Assembly (NCBI GenBank): GCA_035295165.1
Contig: DATGJN010000091.1
Location: 1-64,000, forward strand
Reading direction: 5' to 3'
Origin: a bacterium
GTDB taxonomy: Bacteria > Sysuimicrobiota > Sysuimicrobiia > Sysuimicrobiales > Segetimicrobiaceae
Length of the DNA: 64,000 nt
The translations under genes were made by a program, and so were the position numbers. A model generated the notes under the pieces. That model did not search any database. It was not told the origin of the DNA and saw nothing but the letters and a program-made list of their open reading frames with translations. Shown one piece after another: positions 22,890 through 32,169 of the stretch (its first letter is position 1; each line of letters starts with the position of its first letter).

Positions 22890-23872
22890 CCGGATCGCCC
22901 GGATCGGATCTGCGCCCCGCGTCGGCCCCTCCACCCGGGCGGCCCGCGCCTCCTCGACGGAGGCGGGCCGCCCGGCGGGGCCGGACGTGGGACCGGCTCG
23001 GCGCCGCGGCGATGATCGCACCGTCGATCATCGCCGTGGCTGTTTTCATCTACGGCTTCGTCGCGTGGACCGGGTTCGTGTCGCTGACCCGGTGGAACGA
23101 CGTGCTGCCGGACTACGCGTGGGTCGGCTGGCGCAACTATCTCGATCTGTTTGAGAACTTACGCTTCCGGATCGACATCGTCAACACCGCGAAGTTCACG
23201 GTGGTCTTCCTTGCCGCGTGTCTTGCGATCGGCTTCGGGCTTGCGGTCCTGTTGGAGCGGGCGTTCCGCGCGGAGGCCGTGTTCCGGACGATCTACCTCG
23301 CGCCGCTGGCGATCTCGTTCATCGTGACCGGCGTGGTGTGGCGGTGGTTGCTCAACCCGGGCAGCTCCCAGGTCGGCAGCGTCGGGATCAACCAGCTGTT
23401 GGAGTGGTTGCATCTCGGCGTCCTGCGCACCGGCTGGTACACGGACCCCCACATCGGCATCCTGGCGGTCGCGATCGCCGCGACGTGGCAGATGTCGGGG
23501 TACACGATGGCGCTCTATCTCGCCGGGCTGCGCGGCATCCCGGACGAGCTCCGCGAAGCGGCGCGCGTGGACGGGGCCAGCGAGGGACAGATCTTCCGCC
23601 GCGTGATCGTGCCCCTGCTGCAACCGGTCACGCTCAGCGCCGTCATCATCCTCGGGCACATCTCGCTCAAGATCTTCGACCTCGTCGTCGCGATGACCGG
23701 ACCCGGGCCCGGGTTCAGCAGCGACGTGCCCGCGTTCTTCATGTTCGACACGACGTTCCGAGGGAACCACTTCGCGCAGGGGGCGGGGATCGCCGAGGTC
23801 CTGCTGGTCCTCGTCGCCGTGCTGACCGTGCCGTACCTGGTGTACAGCACGCGGACGGAGGTCGAGCGGTGA
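22862..23872 (+). CDS. sugar ABC transporter permease (MalF-type), importer 1
   Basis: This inner-membrane permease has six predicted helices. The EAA loop reads [24 protein letters not shown], matching the MalF-type permeases that contact the shared ATPase; only part is quoted in family alignments as EAA-DGA. The frame opens at GTG 22862, overlapping the binding-protein gene by 28 bp, giving a 50-residue basic N-terminus before [13 protein letters not shown] start at 22880 or at ATG 23012 is also possible. A strong hairpin covers codons 25-38. It is followed by the second permease with a GTGA overlap. Confidence 0.87.
   Translation: MRRRRRVQVTGSPGSDLRPASAPPPGRPAPPRRRRAARRGRTWDRLGAAAMIAPSIIAVAVFIYGFVAWTGFVSLTRWNDVLPDYAWVGWRNYLDLFENLRFRIDIVNTAKFTVVFLAACLAIGFGLAVLLERAFRAEAVFRTIYLAPLAISFIVTGVVWRWLLNPGSSQVGSVGINQLLEWLHLGVLRTGWYTDPHIGILAVAIAATWQMSGYTMALYLAGLRGIPDELREAARVDGASEGQIFRRVIVPLLQPVTLSAVIILGHISLKIFDLVVAMTGPGPGFSSDVPAFFMFDTTFRGNHFAQGAGIAEVLLVLVAVLTVPYLVYSTRTEVER
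22935..22975 (+). repeat. 17-bp GC-rich stem-loop between binding-protein and permease genes
   Basis: The arms at 22935-22953 and 22959-22975 pair as CCGGGCGGCCCG(CG)CCTCC with GGAGGCGGGCCGCCCGG, with one 2-nt bulge and a 5-nt loop TCGAC. There is no T tract, so it is more likely an mRNA-stabilising or attenuating element than a terminator. Its position just after the binding-protein stop would allow higher binding-protein than permease expression. Confidence 0.6.
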
Positions 23873-24720
23873 GCGCCAGGCGCGCGCGGGCCAGCGGGGT
23901 CGTCTACGCGCTGCTCATCGCGGCCGGCGTCCTGTACCTCATGCCCGTGTACGTGCTCGTCGTGACCTCGATGAAGAGTTTCGCCGAGGTCAGCCTGGCG
24001 CACATGTGGGCGCTGCCGACCGGCCTGTATTTCAGCAGCTTCGCGCGGGCGTGGCTGGGAGACCCCGCCCACGGCCTCCGGGGCCTCGGCACCAACTTCC
24101 TCAACAGTGTGAAACTCACAGTCCCCGCGACGATCCTCTCGTCCCTCCTCGGCTCGCTGAACGGGTACGTGCTGGCGAAGTGGCGGTTCCGCGGGGCCGA
24201 CGTGGTGTTCCCGGCGATCCTGTTCGGGATGTTCATCCCGTATCAGAGCATCCTCATCCCGCTCGTGCAGGTGCTCCAGCGGCTCCACCTGTACGGGACG
24301 CTCGAGGGGTTGGTCTTCGTCCACGTCGTCTACGGGATCCCGATCACGACGCTGATCTTCCGCAACTACTACGCCAGCGTGCCGACGGACCTGATCGAAG
24401 CGGCGGAGATCGACGGCGCCGGGATCTGGGGAATCTACCGCCGGGTGATCGTCCCGCTATCGGCACCCGCGTTCGTCGTGGCCGCGATCTGGCAGGTCAC
24501 GTCGATCTGGAACGACTTCCTGTTCGGCGTGACAGTGACGAGCAACCCCGAGGTCCAACCGATTACGGTTGCGCTCAACAATCTGGCGGGCAGTTACGTC
24601 GTGGAATGGAACGTGCAGATGGGCGGGGCGCTCCTCGCCGCGCTCCCCCCGCTGCTCGTCTACATCATTCTCGGCCGCTACTTCATGCGGGGGCTGATGG
24701 CCGGGTCGCTCAAGGGGTAG
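23869..24720 (+). CDS. sugar ABC transporter permease (MalG-type), importer 1
   Basis: This 283-residue permease starts at GTG overlapping the previous stop (GTGA). It has six helices with the conserved loop [19 protein letters not shown] (EAA motif), preceded by [18 protein letters not shown]. The C-terminus [14 protein letters not shown] is the usual MalG ending. With the MalF-type partner and the binding protein at 21621 it forms a carbohydrate uptake system that must borrow an ATPase (MsmK/UgpC-type) from elsewhere. Confidence 0.9.
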   Translation: MSARRARASGVVYALLIAAGVLYLMPVYVLVVTSMKSFAEVSLAHMWALPTGLYFSSFARAWLGDPAHGLRGLGTNFLNSVKLTVPATILSSLLGSLNGYVLAKWRFRGADVVFPAILFGMFIPYQSILIPLVQVLQRLHLYGTLEGLVFVHVVYGIPITTLIFRNYYASVPTDLIEAAEIDGAGIWGIYRRVIVPLSAPAFVVAAIWQVTSIWNDFLFGVTVTSNPEVQPITVALNNLAGSYVVEWNVQMGGALLAALPPLLVYIILGRYFMRGLMAGSLKG

Positions 24721-24873
24721 GCGGCGCGGACGTTCAGCGGTGCTCCTCTGCGCGATCTCGGTTCGTCCGGCCGTCGGCGCTCGTGCGTACAACGGGCACG
24801 CGTCCGTCTCGTTCCTGCGTCTACCGCCTGGTCGCTCGAGCTGGGAAGGTCTGCGCGATCGTGTAGATGCCGA

Positions 24874-25692
24874 TCACGTCACGTACTCGGCGATGTACTT
24901 GCGCATTTGCGCCGCCAGCCGCTCGACGTTGCGCTCGAGCGCGGCCGCCCCTTCGTCGCGCGTGGCCGATCGCGGGTCCGCCTCGCGGGGCACCGTGAAA
25001 TCCGGCGTCGGGCGCCCGTCGAACGCGGCTCCGTTCACGATGCCGTAGTCGGGGTACCGCAGCGGCGCGTCGATCGGCGGGAGCGCCCCGAGGTCGACGC
25101 TCGCGGGCGCCTCCACCATCATGAACGCGGTCTCGCCCCGCCCGGCGTGCCCCGGATCGTGCGACGGGTGGGCCGGTCCGCTGCCGGCCCGTTCGAACAG
25201 GACGTGCACGCGCGGTGGGTCGTTTTCCTCCGCGGCCACGCGGCGCAGCGCGCGCTGGTGATTCGGCGCGCCGTGTCCGTTGACGATCACGATCAGGCGG
25301 TAGTCGTCCTGCTTCAGGAGGCGGATGATCTCCCGGATGATGACCGCGAACGTGCCTTCCTCAATATACAGGCTCTTCACGGAGTTTCCGGGGAAGTCCA
25401 TGCCGACGATCCGCTCGTGCCCCTCGAACCCGAGCGGCCGCAGGCCCTGCGGTCCGTCGGGGACGCGCACGGTCTCGGTGCCGAGGTGGTAGGCTGGAAG
25501 CACCACGCCCCCGACCCGCCGCGCGACCTCCACCGCGACGCGGTGGGCGGCCATCGCGTCCGTGCCCATGGGCAGATGGGGCCCGTGCCACTCCAGGGGG
25601 CCCACGGCGAGGTAGGCGACCGGGCACTTCCGCCGCGCCTCGACGATCTGGGGCGGCCGCATCAGTTCGAACCGCACCTCGTCCGCCATCAC
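24874..25692 (-). CDS. creatininase-family amidohydrolase (intact metal site)
   Basis: This 272-residue protein has all creatininase-family metal elements: LEWHGPHLPMGTD (Glu, His, Asp), IVIVNGHGAPNHQRA (His) and GHAGRGETAFM (Glu). The family forms homohexamers with a dinuclear Zn/Mn site and opens cyclic amides or hydrolyses formamides. It is the last gene of a minus-strand series after the M81 peptidase gene (26 bp gap) and the importer 3 permeases, so it probably degrades the imported compound. Two ATGs in tandem begin the frame. Confidence 0.88.
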   Translation of the reverse strand: MMADEVRFELMRPPQIVEARRKCPVAYLAVGPLEWHGPHLPMGTDAMAAHRVAVEVARRVGGVVLPAYHLGTETVRVPDGPQGLRPLGFEGHERIVGMDFPGNSVKSLYIEEGTFAVIIREIIRLLKQDDYRLIVIVNGHGAPNHQRALRRVAAEENDPPRVHVLFERAGSGPAHPSHDPGHAGRGETAFMMVEAPASVDLGALPPIDAPLRYPDYGIVNGAAFDGRPTPDFTVPREADPRSATRDEGAAALERNVERLAAQMRKYIAEYVT

Positions 25693-25717
25693 GCCCCCCT
25701 CAGCCGTCTTGATGCGA

Positions 25718-27187
25718 TCATCGCCGGTCCTCGTCGTACCCGGCCACGTTCGAGATGATCGGATGCCACGTGAACGCCGTGTCCAGCGGGTAGATCGGCC
25801 GCGTGACCTGCCGGTACGGCAGCCGGGTGAAGTCCATGTCCGCGTATCCCGGCGTGAGCGCGAGAATCTCCCTGGGTGCGATCTCGCGGAGCGGGGCCAT
25901 GAGATAGCCGAGCTTTACGATGATCATCCGGTGTCCGAGCGGATCGATGCCGGCCTTCCGGAAGTCGTCCGGATCGTGATAGGTGTAGCGGTGGTCGGAG
26001 ATGATTACGCGGATGCCGTTTGCGCGGAACGTCGCCAGGCTCGCATCGGTCGGTGCGGTGGCGCGGTGGAGGTGTTCCACCGTGCCGGTCAGCGTCACCG
26101 GGCCGCCGCGAACGGAATCGAGCTTCCCGCCCACCGCGATCGTCGTCTGCGCGCCGACGCCCGCTTCGAAGCACGCCCGCGCGGCCGCGGGGTCCGGGAT
26201 GCCGGCCAGGACCGCGTCGGGCACCTTCTTCGCAAGGAGCCGTGCCAGAAAGTGCGTCGCGTCGCCGGGCGCGCCCGCCGTCGGGTTGTCGCCGGAGTCG
26301 GTGATGAACACGGTCTGCTCCGGCGCGCGCAGCGCGGTATCGATCGCGTCGTCGGCGGAGTCCGCGATCTCCTGGTCGAACGTGAAACGCTCGCGCTGGT
26401 CCCACATCGCCTGCGCCAGCCGCCGCGCCTGGCGTCGGGCTTCCGGCAGGTGGGTCTCGTCCTCGGCGACGACCACGACGTTGGCGCCGGCGTGCCAGGT
26501 GTCGGCCCACCCAAACCCGATCAGCACCTCGGCGTTCAGGATCCCCGGCATCCGCTCGATCTCCCGCGCCATCTCCAGCAGGGACCGCATCGGCTCGACG
26601 TCCGTCGTGGAGCGCTCGCCGGGCAGCAGCAGCGGAATGCGGATGAACACCGGACGCGGCCTGAGACGCCCGCGGACGCACCGGGTCAGGAGCCCGAGCG
26701 TGCGCAGCAGCGTTTCGGCCTGGTCTCGGTGCGGCGCCGTCCGGAAGCAGGCCCACGTGTCCGCTTTGTTCGCGAACTCCTCGGTCAGGTTCGCGTGCGG
26801 GTCGAGCCGGACCGCGATCGGTACCTCGCGGCCCAAGGCCGCCCGGATCATCCGCACCTGGTCGGTCTCTCCGCTCCAGACGTTCTCCACGAGCATCGCC
26901 CCGTGCAGCACCAGGCAGATCCCGTCGAGCGGGCCGGCGTCCCGGAGGCGGTCCAGCATCTCATCGCGGAGGCGGAGGTACGTCCGCTCCTCCACGACGC
27001 CGGAGGGACACCGCGCCTGCGCCACGAGGATCGGCACCGGTTCGAACTCCAACGTGCGCACGGCGTCCGCGAGCCCGCGATAGCCCAGGATCTCCGGGCC
27101 CCGCAGCACGCGAAAGTCCTCCATCGTCTGCGGCACCGGCGAAAACGTCAACGCTTCATGACTGATGCCGGCGATCCCGATCCGCAT
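25718..27187 (-). CDS. M81 family metallopeptidase (MlrC-like)
   Basis: This 489-residue MlrC-type protein starts at an ATG with AGGAGGGGAACGC upstream. The N-terminal DUF1485-type region shows GIAGISHEALTFSP, CLVLHGAMLVE, LDPHANLTEEF and AEVLIGFGWADTWHAG. The C-terminal MlrC_C region shows FITDSGDNPTAGAPGDATHF. The His/Asp residues in these blocks are the presumed Zn ligands. MlrC removes Adda-Glu pieces in microcystin breakdown, but most homologues act on unknown amides. It lies between the permeases of importer 3 and a creatininase relative, consistent with amide catabolism. Confidence 0.88.
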   Translation of the reverse strand: MRIGIAGISHEALTFSPVPQTMEDFRVLRGPEILGYRGLADAVRTLEFEPVPILVAQARCPSGVVEERTYLRLRDEMLDRLRDAGPLDGICLVLHGAMLVENVWSGETDQVRMIRAALGREVPIAVRLDPHANLTEEFANKADTWACFRTAPHRDQAETLLRTLGLLTRCVRGRLRPRPVFIRIPLLLPGERSTTDVEPMRSLLEMAREIERMPGILNAEVLIGFGWADTWHAGANVVVVAEDETHLPEARRQARRLAQAMWDQRERFTFDQEIADSADDAIDTALRAPEQTVFITDSGDNPTAGAPGDATHFLARLLAKKVPDAVLAGIPDPAAARACFEAGVGAQTTIAVGGKLDSVRGGPVTLTGTVEHLHRATAPTDASLATFRANGIRVIISDHRYTYHDPDDFRKAGIDPLGHRMIIVKLGYLMAPLREIAPREILALTPGYADMDFTRLPYRQVTRPIYPLDTAFTWHPIISNVAGYDEDRR

Positions 27188-27198
27188 GCGTTCCCCTC

Positions 27199-28056
27199 CT
27201 ACTTGATCGCGCCGCTGCCGATCCCCTGAACGACCCACCGCTGGAGGAAGATGAAGATGACGACGAGCGGCAGACTGGCGAGCGTGGACAGCGCCATGAT
27301 GCCGTTCCAGTCGCGCACGTACTGGCCGAAGAACGACGCGAGGCCCACCGTGAGCGTCTGCGAGCGGGAGGTCTCGGTGAGGACCACGGCGAGCAGGTAC
27401 TCGTTCCACGCCGCGATGAAGACGAACGCGCCGACGCCGACGAGCCCGGGCACCGCGAGCGGCGCGACCACCTTGCCGAGCGTCTGCATGCGCGTGCATC
27501 CGTCCACCATCGCGGCCTCGTCGAGCTCGTGCGGGATCGAGTCCAAGTACCCCTTCACGAGCCAGGTGGTGACGGGGAGGAGGAACGCCGTGTTCGCGAC
27601 GATCAGGCCGGGCAGCGTGTCGTAGAGTCCGACGACGTGCGCGAGGCGGAAGTACGGCACAATCAGCGTGACCCGCGGCAGCATCAGGAGGCTCAGGATG
27701 CCCATCAGCATGACCTGGCCGCCGGGCAGCCTGAACCGGGAGAACCCGTACGCGGCGAACGAGCCGAGCGTGAGCGACAGCGCGAGCGCGCCGAGCGACA
27801 TCGCGATGCTGTTGGCGAAGAAGTGCTGGTATCGTGGATTCGCGAGAATGCGCGCGAAGTACTCGAACGTGACCGTCTTCGGCACCAGCACCGGCGGATA
27901 CGTGAGCACTTCCCGGATCGGCCGCACACTCGCGCTCACCATCCACGCCACCGGGACGAGGATGAGCGCCGCCGACAGCAGCGTCGACCCGACGAGCCAC
28001 GCTTGGTGGGAGGCCGCGCGGGCGCGGCGGCGGAAGACCGCCGGCGCGACTACCAC
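27199..28056 (-). CDS. sugar-type ABC transporter permease (MalG-type), importer 3
   Basis: This permease of about 285 residues starts at GTG 28056, seven bases inside the upstream permease's end, with GGAG eight bases before it. It has six helices with the EAA loop HELDEAAMVDGCTRMQTLGK and the typical N-terminal segment VAWMVSASVRPIREVL. The C-terminus is WVVQGIGSGAIK. It is transcribed with the binding protein at 30329 and the permease at 29009, followed by the M81 peptidase gene 11 bp later. Confidence 0.88.
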   Translation of the reverse strand: MVVAPAVFRRRARAASHQAWLVGSTLLSAALILVPVAWMVSASVRPIREVLTYPPVLVPKTVTFEYFARILANPRYQHFFANSIAMSLGALALSLTLGSFAAYGFSRFRLPGGQVMLMGILSLLMLPRVTLIVPYFRLAHVVGLYDTLPGLIVANTAFLLPVTTWLVKGYLDSIPHELDEAAMVDGCTRMQTLGKVVAPLAVPGLVGVGAFVFIAAWNEYLLAVVLTETSRSQTLTVGLASFFGQYVRDWNGIMALSTLASLPLVVIFIFLQRWVVQGIGSGAIK

Positions 28057-29009
28057 GACTGGTGCTCCCGCCGCGCCACGGCGCGCAGGTAGGCTTGCGT
28101 CATCAGCGTGAGCAGCACGAGCATGATGGTGCTGGTCGCCGCGCCCTTCGCGAGGTTCCCGTCCAGCAACGCCGTGCGGTACACGTAGAACGCGACGGTC
28201 TCGGTCGCGCGCCCCGGCCCGCCCTGCGTCAGCATATTGACCAGGTCGACGTGCCCGAACGTGGTGATCAGATCGACCGTCGAGAGCGCGACGAGCACGC
28301 CCCGCAACTGGGGGAGCGTGACCGAACGAAACCGCTGCCACGGGCCGGCGCCGTCCACCTTCGCGGCGTCGTACAGTTCCATCGGGATGGTCTGGAGGGC
28401 GCCGAGCAGCGCGATCATGTAGAACGGATAGCTCTTCCACGTGTTGACGGCGATGATCGAGCCGAGCGCGATCCTGGGGTCGCCGAGGAACTCGATCGGA
28501 CGCGCCCAGTGCAGCACGCCGACCGCGAGGTAGTTGAACAGGCCGTACGGGTCGTACAGCAGCGACCACATCAGCGCCGCCGCCGCGGTGGAGAAGACCC
28601 ACGGGAGGATGAGCGCGCCCCGCATCGTGTTGCGCACCGCGCGGCTGAACCACGTTTCGTGCAGCAGCAGCGCGAACACCAGCCCGAACGAGAGCTGCAG
28701 CACCACGGACGCGACGGTGAAGATGGACGTGTTCCAGACGGCGTTCCAGAAGATCGGATCGTGCAGCACGAAGGCGTAGTGGGCGGCGGCGACGAAGTGC
28801 CACCGCCCCGCGGTGACATCCTGGAGCCCCATCGCGATGACGGTCAGGATCGGATAGATCGCGGTGACGACCAGGTAGAGCACGACCGGCGCGACGAACA
28901 GGTACCCCGTGACGTAGCGCGGCAGGCGCCGGCGCGCGCCGGCGACGGAGAGGCCCGCCGCCGGCCGGGCGGGCGCAACCGCGCGTGCCACGGACGGATC
29001 ATCCGCCAT
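28050..29009 (-). CDS. sugar-type ABC transporter permease (MalF-type), importer 3
   Basis: This 319-residue permease has a roughly 30-residue Pro/Ala/Arg-rich cytosolic N-terminus and six helices. LYDAAKVDGAGPWQRFRSV is the EAA loop, and TFGHVDLVNMLTQGGPGRAT is the conserved MalF-type block after it. It starts at an ATG 42 bp after the binding-protein gene, with a small CCCGG/CCGGG hairpin in the gap. It pairs with the MalG-type permease at 27199. The substrate is not evident. Confidence 0.88.
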   Translation of the reverse strand: MADDPSVARAVAPARPAAGLSVAGARRRLPRYVTGYLFVAPVVLYLVVTAIYPILTVIAMGLQDVTAGRWHFVAAAHYAFVLHDPIFWNAVWNTSIFTVASVVLQLSFGLVFALLLHETWFSRAVRNTMRGALILPWVFSTAAAALMWSLLYDPYGLFNYLAVGVLHWARPIEFLGDPRIALGSIIAVNTWKSYPFYMIALLGALQTIPMELYDAAKVDGAGPWQRFRSVTLPQLRGVLVALSTVDLITTFGHVDLVNMLTQGGPGRATETVAFYVYRTALLDGNLAKGAATSTIMLVLLTLMTQAYLRAVARREHQSW

Positions 29010-29051
29010 CGCGTGCCACCCGCCCCACCGTCACCCGGCGCCCGGGCCCCG

Positions 29052-30329
29052 CTACTTGGACTGGTCGATCGACGTCTGCCAGGCGGCCGCCGCTTCGTCC
29101 AGCGCCTGTTTCACCGGTTTCTTGCCGCTGACGGCGTCCTGGAACGTGGTCTTGAACAGGTCAAACAGGGTGCCGGTGTTGGGAAGCGCCGGCAGCACGA
29201 TGTTCGCCTTGGCGTCCTGGTTCGCAAACTGCGGGATGTACTTGAGCATCGGATCCGCGCTCCCGTTGAGGGAGTTCATTGCCGCGCGGGTCGCCCACGG
29301 CAGGCTGATCGCCTTGGTCATGGCGACCGCCGTGGCCGGGGAGTAGAGGTACTGCAGGAACTTCCACGCCGCTTCCTTGTTCGGAGACTTGGCGCTCATG
29401 GCCACACCGCTGCAGCTCCATAGGTAACCACCGGTCTTGGCGCGCCACGCCGGCGCGTACGCCAGCTTGATCTTGGGATCGATCTGCTTGGACTTCGACC
29501 AGATGAACGGGCCGTCGATGATGCTCGCGACCTGCCCGCTCGCGACGTACTCGAGCATGCGCGCCTGGTCCTCGCCGAACGATCCCGGCACGACGAGCCC
29601 CATCTGGTAGAAGTTCTTCCACCAGGTCATCGCCGCGACGCCCGCGGGTGAGTTGAAGGTGACCTTGCCCGTCGTCGTGTCAAGGAGCTGCCCGCCCTCC
29701 TGCGCCAGGCGGAAGCCGAAGTAGCGCGTCATCGCGAAGCCGCCGTCGGACAGCGGCATGCTCATGCCGTACTTGTTGGCGCCTTGGTTGTGCAGTTTCT
29801 TCTCCACGTCGATGAACTGGTCCCAGTTGGCCGGCGGCTTCAACCCGGCCGCCGCGAACTGGTCGACGTTGTAGGCAAATTGATAGGGGATCATGTACAG
29901 GCAAAGCGAAAGCGTGTCGCCGTTGATCTTGCGCAGCGTCGTCGGCAGCAGCGTGTCGGCGAACGCTTTGCTCTTCGCGAGCCACGGATCCAGGTTTTCC
30001 ACGTACCCGAGCTTCTTCAGACCCGGGAGCCAGCTGCCTTCGGTGCCGAACACGTCGTAGTTCTCGCCCGCGGCCGCGGCCGCGTTCAATTTCCCGGACA
30101 TCTGCGGATAGGGCGTGTCCACGACGGTGATCTTGATATCGGGGTTGGCCTTTTGGAAGTTGTCGATCAGCCGGTTGAAGTTGTCGGGACCCCATTCGTT
30201 GACCCACCATTCCATCCATTTGATCTCGGTGGGCGAGCCAGCAGCTGTCGCGAACGTGGACACACTCAGTGTCAGGATCGAAGCCAGGGCGAGCAGGACG
30301 GCGGTACGCAGAGCCGGTCTGGTCCGCAT
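29052..30329 (-). CDS. sugar-type ABC transporter substrate-binding protein, importer 3
   Basis: This 425-residue family 1 binding protein has a signal peptide (RTAVLLALASILTLSVSTFA, then TAA). The mature part begins EIKWMEWWVNEWGPDNFN and contains PDIKITVVDTPYPQM and DVFGTEGSWLPGLKKLGYVE, then YMIPYQFAYNVDQF. It starts at the ATG at 30329, which has GAGAGGAGAG upstream. It is the first gene of importer 3, about 230 bp downstream of the alpha/beta hydrolase gene. No local ATPase. Confidence 0.9.
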   Translation of the reverse strand: MRTRPALRTAVLLALASILTLSVSTFATAAGSPTEIKWMEWWVNEWGPDNFNRLIDNFQKANPDIKITVVDTPYPQMSGKLNAAAAAGENYDVFGTEGSWLPGLKKLGYVENLDPWLAKSKAFADTLLPTTLRKINGDTLSLCLYMIPYQFAYNVDQFAAAGLKPPANWDQFIDVEKKLHNQGANKYGMSMPLSDGGFAMTRYFGFRLAQEGGQLLDTTTGKVTFNSPAGVAAMTWWKNFYQMGLVVPGSFGEDQARMLEYVASGQVASIIDGPFIWSKSKQIDPKIKLAYAPAWRAKTGGYLWSCSGVAMSAKSPNKEAAWKFLQYLYSPATAVAMTKAISLPWATRAAMNSLNGSADPMLKYIPQFANQDAKANIVLPALPNTGTLFDLFKTTFQDAVSGKKPVKQALDEAAAAWQTSIDQSK

Positions 30330-30558
30330 GCGCAGCTCTCCTCTCCGATTGACGCCGTGATGCCGCGGTTTCAGACGCGCGGGCTCGTATCCCTCCGTGG
30401 TCGCAGCGCGAGGTTGCGTTTGTCCGGCCATTCTCCCCACGTTGCCAAATTCCTTGTCGAGAGCGCGTGCGCCCGCTCGCCGGCCGCGCCGAGAAGAGTA
30501 GAGTCACACAAGACGCCGCCGAACCGGAGCCGCGCGGCGGCGCGGTCGTCTCGCGGCA

Positions 30559-31242
30559 CTACCGATCCGGTGTTCTGGGGGCGTCCGCGGACGCGGTGGT
30601 GCGGAGCCACTCCACCACGCATCCGGCCAGCTCCGCGTGCCGCCCGTCGAAGTAGTGATTGCCGCCCTCGAGTTGGACGATCTCTACGGCGGCGTCGCCG
30701 ACCGCCGCCTCCAGTTCGTCCGCCCGAGCGCGCCCTTCGAGCGACGCGTCGATCGCGCCCTGGACGACGAGGATCTGCCCGGCCATCCGTGCCGCGAGCT
30801 GGAGCCCGCCCTGCCAGATGTCGGGACGGTGGCGCTTGACCGATCCCATCGTGGTGAGGATCCAGTGGCGAATACGGAGATCGCCCGACAGGGCCGGATA
30901 CCGCACGATCTTGTTGCACGCGTAGCCGTGCCCGAGGATCACGGCCGTGTGCGCGCCGTGCTCGAACAGGAAGTCCAGCCCGGCGCGGAGGTCGTGGTGG
31001 GCGAGATCGAAGTCTTTGGGCTCCTGGAGGTCGTGGTCGCGCATGTTGAGCGACAGGCACGTGTAACCGGCCTGGGCCAGCCTCGGAGGCAGCCACCGGG
31101 ACGGCCCGCGGTAGAAGTTCCAGGTGAGCCCGTGCACCATGAGGATCTGGGGCCCCGGCCCGGCCGGCGCGGGGGCGCGATACAACGCGCCGTCCAGGTC
31201 GACCCCGTCCGCCGTCTTCACCGTGATCAACTCCGCGAGCAT
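30559..31242 (-). CDS. alpha/beta-hydrolase fold protein lacking the nucleophile Ser
   Basis: This 227-residue protein has the alpha/beta-hydrolase fold: ILMVHGLTWNFYRGP (oxyanion block), a strand-turn VILGHGYACNKIV, then LVVQGAIDASLEG (acid) and EGGNHYFDG (His). The nucleophile elbow that should read GHSxG is GHGYA, so the catalytic Ser is replaced by Gly. The rest of the fold is well preserved. It may be a non-hydrolytic or binding protein, or use another residue. It sits directly after the importer 2 permeases (18 bp) in the same orientation. Confidence 0.75.
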   Translation of the reverse strand: MLAELITVKTADGVDLDGALYRAPAPAGPGPQILMVHGLTWNFYRGPSRWLPPRLAQAGYTCLSLNMRDHDLQEPKDFDLAHHDLRAGLDFLFEHGAHTAVILGHGYACNKIVRYPALSGDLRIRHWILTTMGSVKRHRPDIWQGGLQLAARMAGQILVVQGAIDASLEGRARADELEAAVGDAAVEIVQLEGGNHYFDGRHAELAGCVVEWLRTTASADAPRTPDR

Positions 31243-31260
31243 GCGTTGCCTCCCCTCGGG

Positions 31261-32169
31261 CTACCCTTTGACCGCGCCGCCCAGCAATCCCCGCATCACG
31301 GCGCCCCGGAAGATCACCGCCAGCAGCGCCGGCACGACGGCCGTCATCAACCCGGCGCTGTTCATCAGGCCCCAACTCGGATTCGTGATCGCGTTCAATG
31401 ACTGCGCCAGCACCACGGACAGGGGCCACGCACGCTCCGTCGCCGTCAAGACGAGCGCCACGATGAAATCGGACCAGGCCGCGATGAAGACGAACGCGCC
31501 CGCCGCGAACAGCGAGTTGGACGACAGCGGCAGCACGATCCGCGTGAAGATGTGCGTCGGGCTGCATCCGTCGATCGCGGCCGCCTCCTCCAGTTCGACG
31601 GGGAACGTGCGGTAGAACCCTTCGAGGATCCAGATGACGAACGGTAGCAGCAGGCCCGCGTCGGCCAGGATCAGACCGGACAGCGTGTCCAGCAGGCCGA
31701 CGCGCTGCAGCCCCATGTAGATCGGGATCAGCACGGCGATCACCGGCAGCATGCGCGTCCCGAGGAGGCAGAACAGAATGACGTTCCTCCGGCCCGGCCG
31801 GACAAACCGCGTCAGCGAGTACGCCGATACCGATCCGCACACGAGGCAGATGACGACGGTGACCGACGCGAGGGTCAGGCTGTTCAGAAAGGATCGAGTG
31901 AACGCGCGGATCTGCGGATTTTGCTCCGCCTCGCGGGCGTCCGCGCCCCGCAGTTGGAACAGGGTTCGGTAGTGCACCGCCGTGATCTCGGACGGGATCC
32001 AATGCGGCGGCCGGGCGAGGAGCTCGCGGTCCGGAGACAGGCTCGAGATCACCATCCACGCCGGTGGCGCCAGAAGATAGAAGAGGCTCGCGGCGAACAG
32101 CACGCCGAGCGCGAGCCGCTTCACGACCGGCGGGCGCCGAGACCGGTGCACGCCCGTCGGCAGGGTCAC
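31261..32169 (-). CDS. sugar-type ABC transporter permease (MalG-type), importer 2
   Basis: This permease of about 302 residues starts at GTG 32169 in a GTGA overlap with the upstream permease. The EAA loop is ELEEAAAIDGCSPTHIFTRI and the end is RGLLGGAVKG. The first periplasmic loop has an insertion of about 20 residues (QLRGADAREAEQNPQIRAF), longer than in most MalG proteins. Partner of the MalF-type permease at 33062 and the binding protein at 34441. Confidence 0.87.
   Translation of the reverse strand: MTLPTGVHRSRRPPVVKRLALGVLFAASLFYLLAPPAWMVISSLSPDRELLARPPHWIPSEITAVHYRTLFQLRGADAREAEQNPQIRAFTRSFLNSLTLASVTVVICLVCGSVSAYSLTRFVRPGRRNVILFCLLGTRMLPVIAVLIPIYMGLQRVGLLDTLSGLILADAGLLLPFVIWILEGFYRTFPVELEEAAAIDGCSPTHIFTRIVLPLSSNSLFAAGAFVFIAAWSDFIVALVLTATERAWPLSVVLAQSLNAITNPSWGLMNSAGLMTAVVPALLAVIFRGAVMRGLLGGAVKG

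Noticed and set aside
24107-24122. TGTGA-AAC-TCACA, resembling a CRP-type box
   Set aside because: The spacer is 3 bp instead of 6 and it lies inside the MalG-type permease gene.
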